Source: Picochlorum sp. 'celeri' (lineage: Eukaryota; Chlorophyta; Trebouxiophyceae). From it: DNA of 64,000 bases. Shown here piece after piece: positions 32,212-44,269 of this stretch. The DNA is taken from positions 62,001 to 126,000 of the forward strand of contig JAACMV010000028.1 in the NCBI GenBank assembly GCA_010909725.1, read 5' to 3'. The notes below the pieces were generated by a model. It did not search any database and was not told the origin of the DNA. It worked only from the letters and a program-made list of their open reading frames with translations. Position 1 is the first letter of the stretch. Each line of letters starts with the position of its first letter. The position numbers and the translations under genes were made by a program.

Positions 32212-34093
32212 TCATTCTTTACTTGCACGCCAAGCCTGCAGAGGGTACTTTTCGAGTCTTCCAAGAACAGCCCTCAGCCAGAAGAGAAGCAGCAGTCCCA
32301 TCGCACATGCTGCAAACGAGACAGTGTAGAATCCATCTTGAAGGGTATTGCACGTCCCATTATCCTGCTCGCACGATCCTGGCGTCCCTGATGATGTGCC
32401 ACAGACTTTACCTGGCATGAGGGTGCCAGTTTCCTTGTCAACACATTCCTTCCTCGTTGCAAAGTCAATCAATGCGAATACGAGAACTTTGGGCACCACA
32501 ACGCCAATATTTGCTACTGTATTCAACATGGTAAGATAGGCGCCGCCCATGCTTGGGTCACTGATTCGATTATAAAAATCTCCAAGGGCAGTAAACATGA
32601 GAGTTGATGAAAACGATGTCATGAGCCCCAAAGCTACCAGAATACCAAATGCCACTGGAGCAGCAGATATATCTGAGGCTCCCATTGGGAATAAAAATAC
32701 ACAAAGTGTTGTAGCAGCAGCCATGACAAGGCGGATTCTGTATCCCACAAGCCAGGGTCGCAGTGGGTGAGAGGATGCTGCCCATCGACCGGCAACTAAA
32801 GCTGACAGCAATTCTATGGGAAACTCGATTAAAACCAAGCTTGCTAGAGCTTCTTTACTAACACCTTTTTCTAACAACTTCAATGGCGCAGCGCTCTCTG
32901 CGGGAAGCATTCCTAAACGAGCAACAATCAACACAACACACAGCATTTTCACAGGAGGAAGCCGCACTGTTCTCCACAACTGCGTATACGCATGCTTGAT
33001 ACTTTTATACGAACTTGTCTGTTGCTCTTTCGATACTTCCATTCCATTTTCCACTTGAGACATTTTCCGCGATACCATACGTTTGCTTGGCCGGGGCCCC
33101 AGTGTTGGTGCCGCCTGGTCCACCACCACACTCTCCTCATCCTCCTCTCTCACAACAGACTGGTGCGACTGCGCATGAACAGGCCGTTCCTTCTTGAGCA
33201 CACCAACAAACAGCGTCACAATAAGGTACACCCATCCCCAAATCTCCAAATACTGCTTCAGACTAACAAGAGGAGGTCCATCCTTGTCCATTCCAAAATA
33301 CCTTGCGCAAAAAGCAGGATCATTCAGAGCCAGAAATATCGTAAACGATGAAAAGTATCCTATATTCATTCCAATAGTTTGACACGTTGCCGCATACCCC
33401 ACATTCTTTCTCGACAAGAGCGTGAGCGCCCAGCCATCCACAGCTATATCCTGTGTTGCAGCCAACAACACCAGCACAAAGAAATACACAGTCACCTTGA
33501 CGGCATCCCCACTAAACAGCATATGCTCCACCCAACCAGCATATCGAATCATAATAAACCCAGAAATCACCTGTAAAGGCAAAATCCAACTCTTCCGCTG
33601 CCCAATCCGAGCAACATGAAGCGTGTCCACAATTGGACTCCACAGCAACTTGAACGAGTATGGATACCCCGCCAGCGTGAAGATACCAATCTTTGTATAC
33701 GACATTGTATTCCTCATCAAAAAAGGCCTACAAGCATCACTCGTATGTATTCCAGTAAAAAAATCCACTGCCTCGGAGTAAGAAGAAGAAGAAGAAGATG
33801 AAACAAGAAACACGCACATGCTCCCCATACTCAGACCCAGAGGAACACCCTGAATCATGTACAATATCACCAAGAGCAACGCACTCTGCCACTCTGACTT
33901 CAACGAGTGACCCTCTCCTTCATGAGATCCATCCAAAAACCCCTTCACACAATCACAACAACGTCAACTCGATTCCCTCCAGGTAGATGACACACACACC
34001 CCTCAAACGCACCCGTCGCCTACTCACACTCCCCCTCATACTACTTCGCTGACTATTCAATTTCTTTGCACCCTTTTGTATTACAGCACCCAT
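32212..34093 (-). CDS. SLC33A1: Acetyl-CoA transporter, SLC33A1/AT-1 family
   Basis: Two exons, 34093-34028 (22 codons, MGAVIQKGAKKLNS...) and 33942-32212 (intron 85 bp, donor GTGAGT). About 598 aa with some 11-12 membrane segments. Family strings: LLLVILYMIQGVPLGLSMGS, AGYPYSFKLLWSPIVDTLHV, GQRKSWILPLQVISG, AATQDIAVDGWALTLLSRKN, NIGYFSSFTIFLALND. It imports acetyl-CoA into the ER/Golgi lumen for acetylation of glycans and proteins. Without the first exon no ATG exists ahead of TM1, which supports the splice. Loops carry a charged insert (RPSKRMVSRKMSQ). Confidence 0.92.
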
Positions 34094-34359
34094 TATATGT
34101 ATTCCTAAATGGCTTTAGTCATTCACAAAGTTGATCAATTCCAATCCTGGCGATCAGCAACATTTTTCGATCAACAACAATCATCATCCTTTTTTATCTC
34201 CTGTATATATTGAACTAATTCGATATATGTAATTATTATCTTTGGATCATGGATATAGCTATCTATGGGATGTAGTAGTCAATGACAACGAGTCTGCAAT
34301 CAGCAACTCTGCCTGACATTCGAGCTGTAAAGCTTGCTACATATACATGGGTACTACTA

Positions 34360-34655
34360 CTAGTACATACGAACATCAACCACCACCACCAGATCTATGC
34401 TTCCATGCAGATTCTCCATCCAATTGAGTGCATGAATCAATGCCTTTTTCAAATCCATGAAGATGGAGGCCTCTTCCACACCTCGCAATTGCATGAGGGT
34501 GAATGTACGAGTGGGATTGGATGCTCAATTCCATTAGAAAAACAGTATGTATCCAATATTCAGTCTTTATGAAGTATACATAAGTATGTAAACACTGTTG
34601 AGGGCAGAATGAAGTCCAAACGACGTGGACAAAAGACTCGAGACACAATCACCAT
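34360..34655 (-). CDS. Possible 79-aa protein of unknown function
   Basis: Tentative two-exon gene: 34655-34580 (MVIVSRVFCPRRLDFILPST) and 34523-34360 (donor GTATAC, acceptor TTGAG, intron 56 bp). The second exon reads LMQLRGVEEASIFMDLKKAL then IHALNWMENLHGSIDLVVVV, amphipathic and coding-like. The first part resembles a mitochondrial presequence. Not recognised. The acceptor is weak and the gene may be spurious. Confidence 0.35.
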
Positions 34656-34753
34656 GGTATGATGCCCTTTATTTCTCTAGGCCTTGCCAATACTTCAGCA
34701 TCAGTACTGATATCCTACTGTTATTTGAATTTTCATGATGAAATCAACAGGCT

Positions 34754-36034
34754 ATGCGTATGCTTGGATCTGTGGCGGTGGTGATTGTGGCCTACATAGT
34801 GCATAGTTTGTTTCTTCTTGGAAGAGACCCACAGAATAGTACTCCAAAGACTAGGATATGTGCTAATATGATTGTGAAGGATGAGGCTCATACGATTGTG
34901 TCGACGATGGAGAATTTGGATCCTCACGTGTATCAGTATTGTATCTGTGATACTGGGAGTACAGATGAGACTGTGTCTTTGATACAGGATCACTTCCGTA
35001 GGAGTGGAAAGACATTGTCTAGAGTTCTTCATCATCGATGGAGGAATTTTGGGCATAATAGAAATTTGTGTTTGCGGGATGGGTATACAGCGATGAGGAA
35101 AGACTGTGATTATTGGCTAGTGTTGGATGCAGATCAACAGGTGTTTAATGAGGGAGGAGAGAGACTGGTGGATCTTGCGTTGACGCATGATGCGTATCGT
35201 CTGCGGGAAGTTTCTCATGGGTCTGAATATCATCATCTGCGGGTGATTCGAGTGGGTGAGAATTGGAGGTATGAGGGGGTGATTCACGAGGTGTTGGATT
35301 CAACAAGACCGTTTCGCAGTGGGGACATTCCTACTTCTTTTTACACGCTGCATGACACCAAGTTTAATAGAGGTATGGAGAGGGATATTGAAATCATGGA
35401 AGATGAGCTGAAACGGGATCCTTCCAATTCCAGGCTGGCATTTCACCTGGCATTGGCATACTTTAATGTGGACAAGCCCAAGGCAGTTCCATGGTATGCA
35501 CGTAGGATACAATTTGGGCCATCGTCATCGCAGGATGAAGAAGTGTTCTGGAGTACGTTTGCCTTGGCTCAGCTTGTGGATGTGGCGCATCGCACAAAAA
35601 ATGCAGACTTGATACAAGCACTGCAGAGAGAGGGCATGTTGGACACAGACACTGTCACAATACAAGAGGTGCAGGATGCATACATGCATGCAGCAGATGT
35701 GAAACCGTACCGATTCGAACCTTGGTTACATGTAGCATCATTGTATTGGTATTATCCAGAACACAAGAATGCGCACGCATGCTACAGATTTGCCTCCAAG
35801 GGTGTCAAGGCTGGACCTATACAGCCCCATACTTTGTTTGCACAAAACACCACAGAGTATTCTCTGAATCATTTAGCATGCGCGTGCGGTCTCGAGGCTG
35901 GACAGCCCAGAGAGTCTTGGATAGATTCGTGTTCAAAAGTCGTCAATGATTTGAGCAAGATTAGCCACTTGACATCGTATGAAACTGCTCTCAAAACAGA
36001 CTGTGAGACCATCATCAACAAGGCATCACCGTGA
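34754..36034 (+). CDS. Family 2 glycosyltransferase with membrane anchor
   Basis: A 426-aa single-exon protein. It starts with MRMLGSVAVVIVAYIVHSLF, a type II membrane anchor. The GT2 (GT-A) core follows: RICANMIVKDEAHTIVSTME, YCICDTGSTDETVSLI (nucleotide-sugar site), FGHNRNLCLRDGY, and WLVLDADQQVF (metal-binding DxD). YEGVIHEVL continues the fold. The C-terminal half looks like helical TPR-type repeats (DPSNSRLAFHLALAYF, PYRFEPWLHVASLYW). In bacteria and algae such GT2-TPR enzymes make glycoproteins or polysaccharides. Donor and acceptor are unknown. Golgi location is inferred from the anchor. Confidence 0.82.
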   Translation: MRMLGSVAVVIVAYIVHSLFLLGRDPQNSTPKTRICANMIVKDEAHTIVSTMENLDPHVYQYCICDTGSTDETVSLIQDHFRRSGKTLSRVLHHRWRNFGHNRNLCLRDGYTAMRKDCDYWLVLDADQQVFNEGGERLVDLALTHDAYRLREVSHGSEYHHLRVIRVGENWRYEGVIHEVLDSTRPFRSGDIPTSFYTLHDTKFNRGMERDIEIMEDELKRDPSNSRLAFHLALAYFNVDKPKAVPWYARRIQFGPSSSQDEEVFWSTFALAQLVDVAHRTKNADLIQALQREGMLDTDTVTIQEVQDAYMHAADVKPYRFEPWLHVASLYWYYPEHKNAHACYRFASKGVKAGPIQPHTLFAQNTTEYSLNHLACACGLEAGQPRESWIDSCSKVVNDLSKISHLTSYETALKTDCETIINKASP

Positions 36035-36209
36035 TTGACGACAGGATATCTATGTATTTACAGCGTGTTATTTCATTGAACTAATCTGTTTTCTTCTCAT
36101 GTAATTTGACGACAGTATTAATAATAAAGGAAGGAGGGAGGGAAAGGACAAGTAGGAGTCAAGAAGAACAATGCAACGGTGGTTTGTGAGTTGATCGAAA
36201 TCCAAAGCC

Positions 36210-38274
36210 ATGACGACACTGAGTCTTGCAGCTGCTGGCACTGCGGTGGCCTTGTACTACTACTCAAATAGTAGAGATGGTAGACAAGAAGAGTTTGAGA
36301 CGCATGCGAATGCGTACAGAGCACCAAAGTCGTTTTTTGAAGATTTGTATTTTTTCGCAGAGGCGTTACGGTATGGATTCGATTCTTCTTCATTCTTCTT
36401 CTGGATGTCTTCTGACAAGTCATTTATGGCTATTATGTAGGTATATGTATGGCGAGACTCTGTATAAATGGAAAACGGCAGACTTGTTGTTGGGTCTGTA
36501 CTATCTGTGTAGCAGGACACCAGAGGTGCATCCTCTGGAGGATATTGGTCGGCACGGGTCTGTGTTTGGGGTGGGGATAGAGGATGTGGGTGCGAAGCAA
36601 AAGGCTCGGATGGAGTTGCAGGCGATTGAGCGGTGTTTTGTGTACAATAGTTGTCTTCGGGAGAGGAGACCAATTTATCGGAGGAGGAGGATCCTCGAGG
36701 TGATGGGGATTCGGGAGGAGGACTTTTTAAAGCAAGCTGTGAGTGCGGGGATATTGAAGCCGTCGTATGTGTTGGTAAAGGATGAGGAGATGAAGGCCAT
36801 TATTCTTGCGATTCGAGGAACGCATTCTGTCAAGGATGCCTTTACATCATTGACTGGGGCATCCAAGCCTCATCATGTGGTTGATTCTAATGGTGTTACC
36901 CTGGGATATTCTCATTTTGGTATGCTTGCTGCGGCGCGATGGATGAAATCAGAGGTTGGAGAGGATTTTAGGCATGCACTGGAAACCAATCCAGAGTATC
37001 GTCCTCTTGTGATTGGCCATAGTCTGGGTGGAGGGACGGCAGCCATGTTGACGATGATGTTACGGGAACAAGGTGGTGTGTTTATGGATGCCACGTGTAT
37101 ATCTATAGCATGCCCGGCGTGCATGACGTTGGAATTGGCTGAGAGCTGCAAGGATTATGTGACAACAATAGTGAATGGCTGCGATATCATTCCCACGATA
37201 TCTGCAGGGTCTGCTGATATATTGCGAGAAGAGGTCACGCAGAGCTCGTGGTATGCTGACTTCAAGACAGATATGCGGTCATCACGAATATTTAGGGCTT
37301 TTGAGAGTGGTATTCGGGGGGTTGGGACTGCAACGTCATGGACTGCCATTCGGTTGAGTGCATGTTATACAAGAAGAAAGGAGGGTCATCATAAGAGGCG
37401 AAAGATGGAATCTGATGACCATAGCAATGGATCAGCATCTGTTAGTGGCAGCAATGCAAATGCGTTTAGAAGGCGTAAGATTGATGAGAATAGTCGCGAT
37501 GATAGAAGATTGAAAGGTGGGAATAGCTGGTGGGTGTTACCTCGGTATTTGTCGAATACTGCGTCATACGTCATGTCGTCTTTGGGAAAGAAAGAAGATT
37601 CCTCGATACATGAGAAAGAAGGGGCTGAAGATCGAATAGATTTGGAAGAGTCACGTGCCATTGACGATCTGGCACAGGAAGACGGGCACGACAGTCTGTC
37701 TGCAGAGGCAAATTTTCGAATGAGGGCAGTGAAGGATGCGGTTCATGATGCTGAGATTGAGGAAATGGAGCATGAGAAGCATAGCAGTGCCCATGAGGAT
37801 GCCGTGCCCTCTATTATTCGGCCCGGGGCATATGGGAATGTTTCTCCCAGCAAGAAGAATTTGGAATGGAAGAGATCAATGTATCCTGCTGGCAGAATCA
37901 TGCATTTTGTTCCAGCATCTGTGGTTCCTGGGTATGAGAATGCGTTTGACGATGCAAATGATGATGAATTGAATGGGTGCGTGTTCGAGGACTCATCACA
38001 TTCGAGAAGGGTCTCAGAGTTGAGCTTTGATGATTTTCTGGGAGTTGATGAAGCACTGGGAGCCACGTCATCACTCGAAGCCAGGTCATTGCAGGAGCCA
38101 TTGCCACAACTAAAACCTGCTCCAGGTCCAGCACCGAAGAACATGATATTGCTTGATCATATTCCTCAATCGTTATATGGACGGATTCGCCTCTCGTCCT
38201 CTATTTTGTCAGACCATGTGATCCCAAATTATCTGCGGTCGTTGGAATCTTTCAAACAGAATTTTGATATTTAA
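36210..38274 (+). CDS. Class 3 lipase, sn1-specific diacylglycerol lipase type
   Basis: Two exons, 36210-36370 and 36441-38274 (intron 70 bp; junction EALR|YMYGETLYK). About 664 aa. The first exon begins MTTLSLAAAGTAVALYYYS, a membrane anchor. The alpha/beta hydrolase core has VLVKDEEMKAIILAIRGTHS, GYSHFGMLAAARWM, GHSLGGGTAAMLTMML (nucleophile about Ser248) and IVNGCDIIPTIS (acid Asp). The layout matches DAGLs, which release 2-monoacylglycerol. A long acidic, probably disordered tail (about 400-640) follows. A frame starting at 36226 reads through the intron and is not the real N-terminus. Confidence 0.88.
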
Positions 38275-38411
38275 ATACGATTCATTTACAATGATCAGTT
38301 GTTTGATTTTATACTCTTTAAGTCTTAAATTCTTACTAATAGTAATAAATATTAAAACTGAGCATTATGCCTACATATCTCGTGATCCAAAGATTTGGCT
38401 GCCCGTTGGCT

Positions 38412-41400
38412 TCATGCCATGTATCCTTGCTCCAATCTAGCTGCTTGAATAATAGAAGGCAGTCTTGCATTTATCAGTTTTGAAGCTTGTTCTCCGCATC
38501 TCTTCATCAGAATATGGGCTATAGATTTGGATTCTGTACAAAGTAGAGGAGCAGGTGTCGTATCTGCTTTCTGGTTGATGAGCGCTGACCAACGAGATGT
38601 TCCCGTCCTGATGGCATGCAATTCGATAGCCAAGGTATTGCTTATTTTGCTGTCTTGCCTTGAATCAAGAGCCTTTAAAATCGCTGACATTGCAGTCCTT
38701 GCTTCACCTCTGCTTTTTTCAGATTCTTTCAGCTTCTCGTCGAGATGTTGAATTGCTGGCGCCAGGAGTTTCTGCAAGTACTGCTCTGAAACCATGATGT
38801 CATTTGTCTGAAGGCATTTGGCTGCCATGTATGCCATACGGAGCTGTTTATATCTATTTCTGCAGCCTTCTTTCGACCTCAATTTCCCTTTTCTAGAAGC
38901 CGCGGCGCATGAAGCAACAGATGTAGCAGCACACCCAGCTGCAAGTGCACCAGAAGCAGTATTCCAGATAAAATCCTCTCTGGTCTCGCCACTATTAAGC
39001 AAGATTGACACGACTGTAGTAAGCACCAAATCTTCCATAGCATCCCAAGGGAACATCAGGACCTTTCTTGCATTCTCCACAGTGGTGGAATCTGGCTTCA
39101 CCTCTGGCTCCACGGCAGGCTGCGTCGTGGTTGGTTCCTCGTGGACAGTGTCAATCTTTCTAGGTCTCCCAACCTTGCCTCTCTTTGGAGCCTCAGGAAT
39201 GTTTAGCAAGAGCTGCTGCTCTAACCATACAGCTTCTGCTTCAGCTCTTCGCTTCTCCTCTTCCTCAGCAGCCCGAATCTGCTCTGTGTATGCCTGATTT
39301 GCTGTCATCTGATCCCAATCTGAGACAGCATTTGCCTCTTCATCATCATCAATGTCAGCCTCCTGCAAGACAATCAAACACAATCAATGACGTTAGCAAA
39401 TCTATTATCAAAAGAGTAATACGTTGGACATCGCTGAAATAACCCATTGACGCACCCTTTCTTCCTCAGCCTCTTCAATGGCCTCAATGTCAAATTGCTC
39501 CACTTTGTATGCAGCTTCCATCTCTGCTGTGAGAGCATCTTTATCTATTTTTCCTGAGTAATTTTCAATAAATCTGACAGCATATCGCTCAATTGGCCGG
39601 AGAGCATTATCCAGGGCTTGCATCGGGTCGTGGGATTGGTCATCCAGATGTGCCATTCTCACAACTTCCTTCATGACTTCATCGTCATCCTCTTCTTTTG
39701 GCACTGTCTGCTCAGTATTGCCCTCACTATCCTCTTTGCTCTTTTCTTCCTCTGAAGGTGCCACCGCAGGAGGAATATCACGAGTAAACTCTTCCATCTC
39801 AGCAGCAGTCTCTTTTTCTGCTGCAGCTGCAGCTGCAGCATCTCCCTCATCCTCAGCAGCCCGCATAGCCTCTTTCCAGACCTCCTGATCTTCCATTTGT
39901 CCAGAAGGCAGAAGAGTCTTGTTTATCTCCTCTCCATACAATATATCCGTTGTAAAACCTCCAGATTGTATTGCCAAGAAGTCTAGTTCTCTTTTCTGAT
40001 CACTCTTGCGCAAGATGTTCTCCTCAATAGTGTGCTCACTAATCAAGCGATAGATGTGTACCTCACGGGTTTGGCCAATCCTATGGCATCTATCCTGCGC
40101 TTGCGCATCCATTGCTGGATTCCAGTCGGAATCATAAAAAATAACTGTATCAGCACCGGTAAGATTCATTCCTACGCCGCCACTTCGTGTCGAGAGTATG
40201 AAGCAGAATATCTTTGGGTTTGTATTAAACCTTTGCATCAGCGTTTGGCGAGCTTCTGGCTTTGTTGCTCCATCAAGCCTGACATAGGTATGTCCATGAA
40301 TATTCAGAAAAGCCTCTAAAACGTCAAGCATTTTACTCATTTGGGTGAAAATGAGTGCTCGATGTCCTCCAGATTTGAGCTTGGTCAGCAAGCGAGCGAG
40401 CTCCTGAAGTTTCCCACAGTCATACTGAATCAATCGTTTATCTGGGAAGAACAGTTGCTGGCGAACCCTTGGAACATGCAGCAAGGCAGTAGATGAGGTA
40501 AATTGGTTCCATAGATGTTCTCTCTTCGCAATCATTTCAGTGATTGATACTGGCTGCGGGCTTCCAGAAACGAGCTGAGGCATGGCTGACCTTGCCTTTG
40601 GTATGACAAAAACGAAGTTTTTTAGAATACTGTTCATCTCATTTGATCGGTCCTCTGGAAGTTTGACTGCATTCAATAAATTGGAAGATAAGGATAAAGC
40701 ATTTCGATGATTCCATCGCTCGTGAATGCTGACAGGATGAGACACAATGCATAGCTCAGAGCGCAAACTTTGACCAAAGGCTGTCGGCAGCTCTTTCATT
40801 CTGGACAAACTCAAGTCCCCTAGACTCTTTGCTCTGTCTTTCCTCCACTCTTTTCTCTTTTGTGCAATATCTCGCAGAAATTTGGATACAAGAGACAGTG
40901 ATTGAGCAGATGGGGTTCGACCTAGGGATCCCAACAATGACACATGTGCACTACCAAGAAGGGCAAATAAATCCTCCTCTGCTGTTGTTTCTGGCTCCAA
41001 AAAGGTGTTCTTTTCCTCAACTAGCTCGAGAGCATCTTTCTCCCAGGAGCACATCTCGGATGCGTCCTTCAAATGCAGGATTTCTAGTTCCTCCCTGGAA
41101 ATTCGAAGTGCATCCTTTATCACGAGTGAAGGCATCCTGATCTCTAGCCCATCCATATCAAAAGCCGAAATGATGGGCCGACCTTCGAACAGATCTGGAT
41201 GATTACAGACTTTCCGCAGCTGCATCAAACAGTTCATGATTCCCAAGAAATTTCCTGAGGCAAGGACATTCCTGGTATCTGATTGGGACACATATTCCTC
41301 ATAGAGCTGCCTTTGGCGCTTTGAAAGCCTACACTTGATGACATGCTCATGCTTTGCAGGAAGCTGTTTTTCGACATCTTTCTTTAAGCGTCTTAGAAGG

Positions 41401-43811
41401 AAGGGGCGCAACACTGAATGAAGACGGTGGACAATCGCCTTGTTGTACTCTGCAGATCCCTCAACCATTCCTGTCAATGGATTTGAGAACCAATCTTTGA
41501 ATTGGGCATGAGATGCAAACACTTGAGGCATCAAAAAGTGCATCAGGGACCATAGCTCCATTAAATCATTTTGCAGAGGAGTACCAGTGATGAGAAGCCG
41601 TCTCTTGGAGTTGAAATTCAGCAGTGTTTGCCACCTCTGGGATTTCCAATTCTTGATCATATGCGCTTCATCTAGAATCAAATACTTCCATTTCTTGCGA
41701 CGAAACATCCTAGCGTCCTGAAGGATCAGAGTATACGAGGTAATGCATACGTGAAAGGCATTAGGTTTGGACCAGCCCTGTCTCTTTGCTGCCCTTTCCT
41801 TTGGAGTTCCGTAATATGTCAGCAATTTGAATGCTGGACACCATCTCTTAAACTCCATTTCCCAATTGAGCATCACCGAGGTTGGAACTACGATTAAATG
41901 AGGGCCCCAATCTCCACGTTCACATGCAAGCCAGGACAAGAGGGCAATGGTTTGGATCGTTTTCCCTAAACCCATCTCATCTGCCAAGATGCCATTCAGA
42001 TGCTTGTGATATAATGTGACCAACCAGTCTAATCCAATATGCTGATATTCTCTCAACTCTCCCTTCAGCAAGAACGGAATTGGCGTCTTTACATTTGCTG
42101 TCGCAAGAGTGTAACCAGTGGGCTGGGCAGCAGCCATTGCCTCTAAAGCACCAGACATGCCTGTGTTTTCCTTCTCATCCTCTGCATTCTGTACGCTTGT
42201 TTCTGGACCTTTAATATCCTGTCTGTCATTGTATGTCTGCGGTCGATATCCTTTATACTTGGCCAGCAGCTCCTCCAGTGGCAAGTCGGCATCCTCTTTC
42301 AAACCAGCTGCCTCTTCTGCTTGCAACTGGGTAAAGCTCTTCCCGCTCTCTGCCAACGCCATCCTTTCTTCCTCTTCTAACGTTTCTTCATCATCTGCAT
42401 CATCATCCTCGCCTGACCGATACTCATCCTCCTCCAAGTCCACGACAATATTGTCTTTTGTAAGCATTTCTAGATCGCCTTCCTGATTCAGATCCAAATT
42501 TTCACTCATCTGGTCCTCACTGTTGTATAACTCTGGCCTGTAACCTTTATACCGTGCCAACAAATCTTCCAAAGGAAGATGGGCATCATCTTCAAGGCCT
42601 GCTCTTTCTTCTGCATGCACCTGAGCAATATCTTTACCACTCTCAGCCAAAGCCAGTTGCTCCTCCTCCTCTAGAGTTCTTTCGTCATCAGCATCATCGT
42701 CCTCATCGCTTTTATATTCATCCTCATCCATGGGATCTACTGCATCTTGTACGTCTATATCGGGCAACTCACTAAATTCTTCAGCTAGTCTGCTACGCCC
42801 ACCACCATTTCTAGATGATACTACGGGTGCTGACGACTGTCGAGACGGCCCAGCTTGATCAGAAAGTTTTGCACGCTCAACAGGATATCCATATCGCTCG
42901 AGTAATTTCTCCAGAGGAAGCTCGGCATCCGCTGCCAAACCAACACTCTCATCCATCTGCTCTTGAAGAAACTTTTCACCAAGCTCAGCTGCAGCCATCC
43001 TCTCTTCTTCTTCCAGGGTAGCCTCATCGTCGGCATCATCATCCTCACCACTCCGATAGTCCATACCATCGTCCTCATCCATGTACTCGCTCTCTGAGAG
43101 ACCATCCTCACCAGTGCCGCCACCACCAACAGTCGTACCTTGCGACACATCTTCAACCTGGCCTGCCATGCCACTTTCTCCCCTCAACCTCTCTGCCAAC
43201 AAGATGCTATACTTATGAGTCTGCTTCAACAGCACATCCATCTGTTTATCCAACACTTGCTTCTTCCTAGCATCAATCTCATTCTTCACCTTGAATGCAA
43301 CCACCTTGTGTGCCTTGTTCCATAAAGCCATCACCTCCTTTGCAATCCACGCAGCCCTCTTCCTCAAATTCTTTTCCTCCTCCTTCTCCCGAAGCACATT
43401 GCGACTCTCTACATCCATATTCGACCTCTGTGCACTCCCAGCAAGCCTCTTCGCACTCTGTATCTTCCACCGCCTCTCCTTTTGAAATTCCTTCGCCAAC
43501 CATGACATTTCTTGCAGCATATTATCCCAATGCGTCTTACTCCTCTTTGGCTCTGGAGCTGCAGGAAGCCTCATCTTTGCCACCTCCTGCTTGATCCTCT
43601 CAGCTCTCTGCAACACCTTATCCTCCTCCTCCATTTCCCGTTGCAGATGATACTGTAATTCTTCAACCGTCCATTTCTTCTGGATCACTGCATCACCCTG
43701 GCTCTCATCAAACCCACCATCTTCTTGCTTAATGTCCACCACCTCCTCCTCCTCCTCCTCCTTCAGTGCCTTGACACTCGAGGACTCTCCACCACGTCGT
43801 CTCGCACCCAT
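38412..43811 (-). CDS. PIE1: PIE1/SWR1 chromatin remodeler ATPase
   Basis: Two exons, 43811-39456 and 39362-38412 (intron 93 bp, donor GTGCGT, junction EEER|EADIDDDEE). About 1768 aa. The N-terminal HSA-like region includes KRSKTHWDNMLQEMSWLAKE. Three acidic repeats follow. The Snf2 core has NGILADEMGLGKTIQTIALL (Walker A about 611), LILDEAHMIKNWKS and TGTPLQNDLMELWSLMHFL. The split helicase halves end with YVRLDGATKPEARQTLMQRF and DRCHRIGQTREVHIYRL. After the intron a SANT/Myb-like PWDAMEDLVLTTVV segment matches the PIE1 tail. It swaps H2A for H2A.Z. Two separate large frames are one gene. Confidence 0.93.
42229..43080 (-). repeat. Three acidic repeats in PIE1 N-terminal region
   Basis: Three copies of a ~65-residue unit lie in tandem with spacers. 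Each runs DE[Y/D]..(S/G)EDDDADDE.TLEEEE...AE, then LPLE.LL..Y. Copies sit near 42885-43080, 42530-42725 and 42229-42432. The TLEEEE strip resembles the H2A.Z-H2B-binding motif reported for Swr1-type remodelers; function here is inferred. Confidence 0.75.
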
Positions 43812-44179
43812 CTATAACCCCTATAAATACAAAAATATCGAAATAGGGTACTCCCAAGCCCTTCTCCAAGCGCATCCAAGGAATGCTGCCGAATTCTTTT
43901 GAATGGTACGAATCCCAGTCAGAGCACCTGCTATTGGTCTATAGAGCCCTTTTTAAGTGGCAGTGCTGAACCATATACTAATATAAATACCAATCTGCAT
44001 GCATAGAAGTAGCGTCATCATCATAAGTCGTAGAATCATTTGGACAACCAGTTCCATGCCAGTCTCTGGCCCAACCATCCAATCAACCATACCTGGTAGT
44101 CCCATATAGCGTTTATAAATATCTCCGATACTGAGACTGTGCCACACATGCAACCTTATAGGCCACCCAGTCTGCAGTC

Positions 44180-44239
44180 GAGATCTGCAGATCTCTAATT
44201 AGATCTTTATAAAGATCTCTCGAGAGACGAGCTCGTCTC
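44180..44239. promoter_or_regulatory. Cluster of four perfect palindromes upstream of TMEM205-like gene
   Basis: In 60 bp: GAGATCTGCAGATCTC (44180-44195), AGATCTTTATAAAGATCT (44201-44218), TCTCTCGAGAGA (44216-44227) and GAGACGAGCTCGTCTC (44224-44239), all exact. The second holds TATAAA on both strands. It lies 31-90 bp before the TMEM205-like ATG, between divergent genes. Probably a promoter element. Confidence 0.55.
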
Positions 44240-44269
44240 AACCAGAAGAATTCAACCCATTCTTGGTTC

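Noticed and set aside
36226..36440. Alternative N-terminus of the lipase reading through the intron
   Set aside because: The spliced frame gives a membrane anchor and a clean junction; the read-through frame gives unlikely sequence.
38412..39383. Separate DNA-binding protein gene
   Set aside because: It is the second PIE1 exon; the splice keeps frame and the SANT-like segment belongs to PIE1.
39673..39888. Ser/Ala-rich plus-strand frame inside PIE1
   Set aside because: Antisense shadow of the acidic PIE1 C-terminal region.
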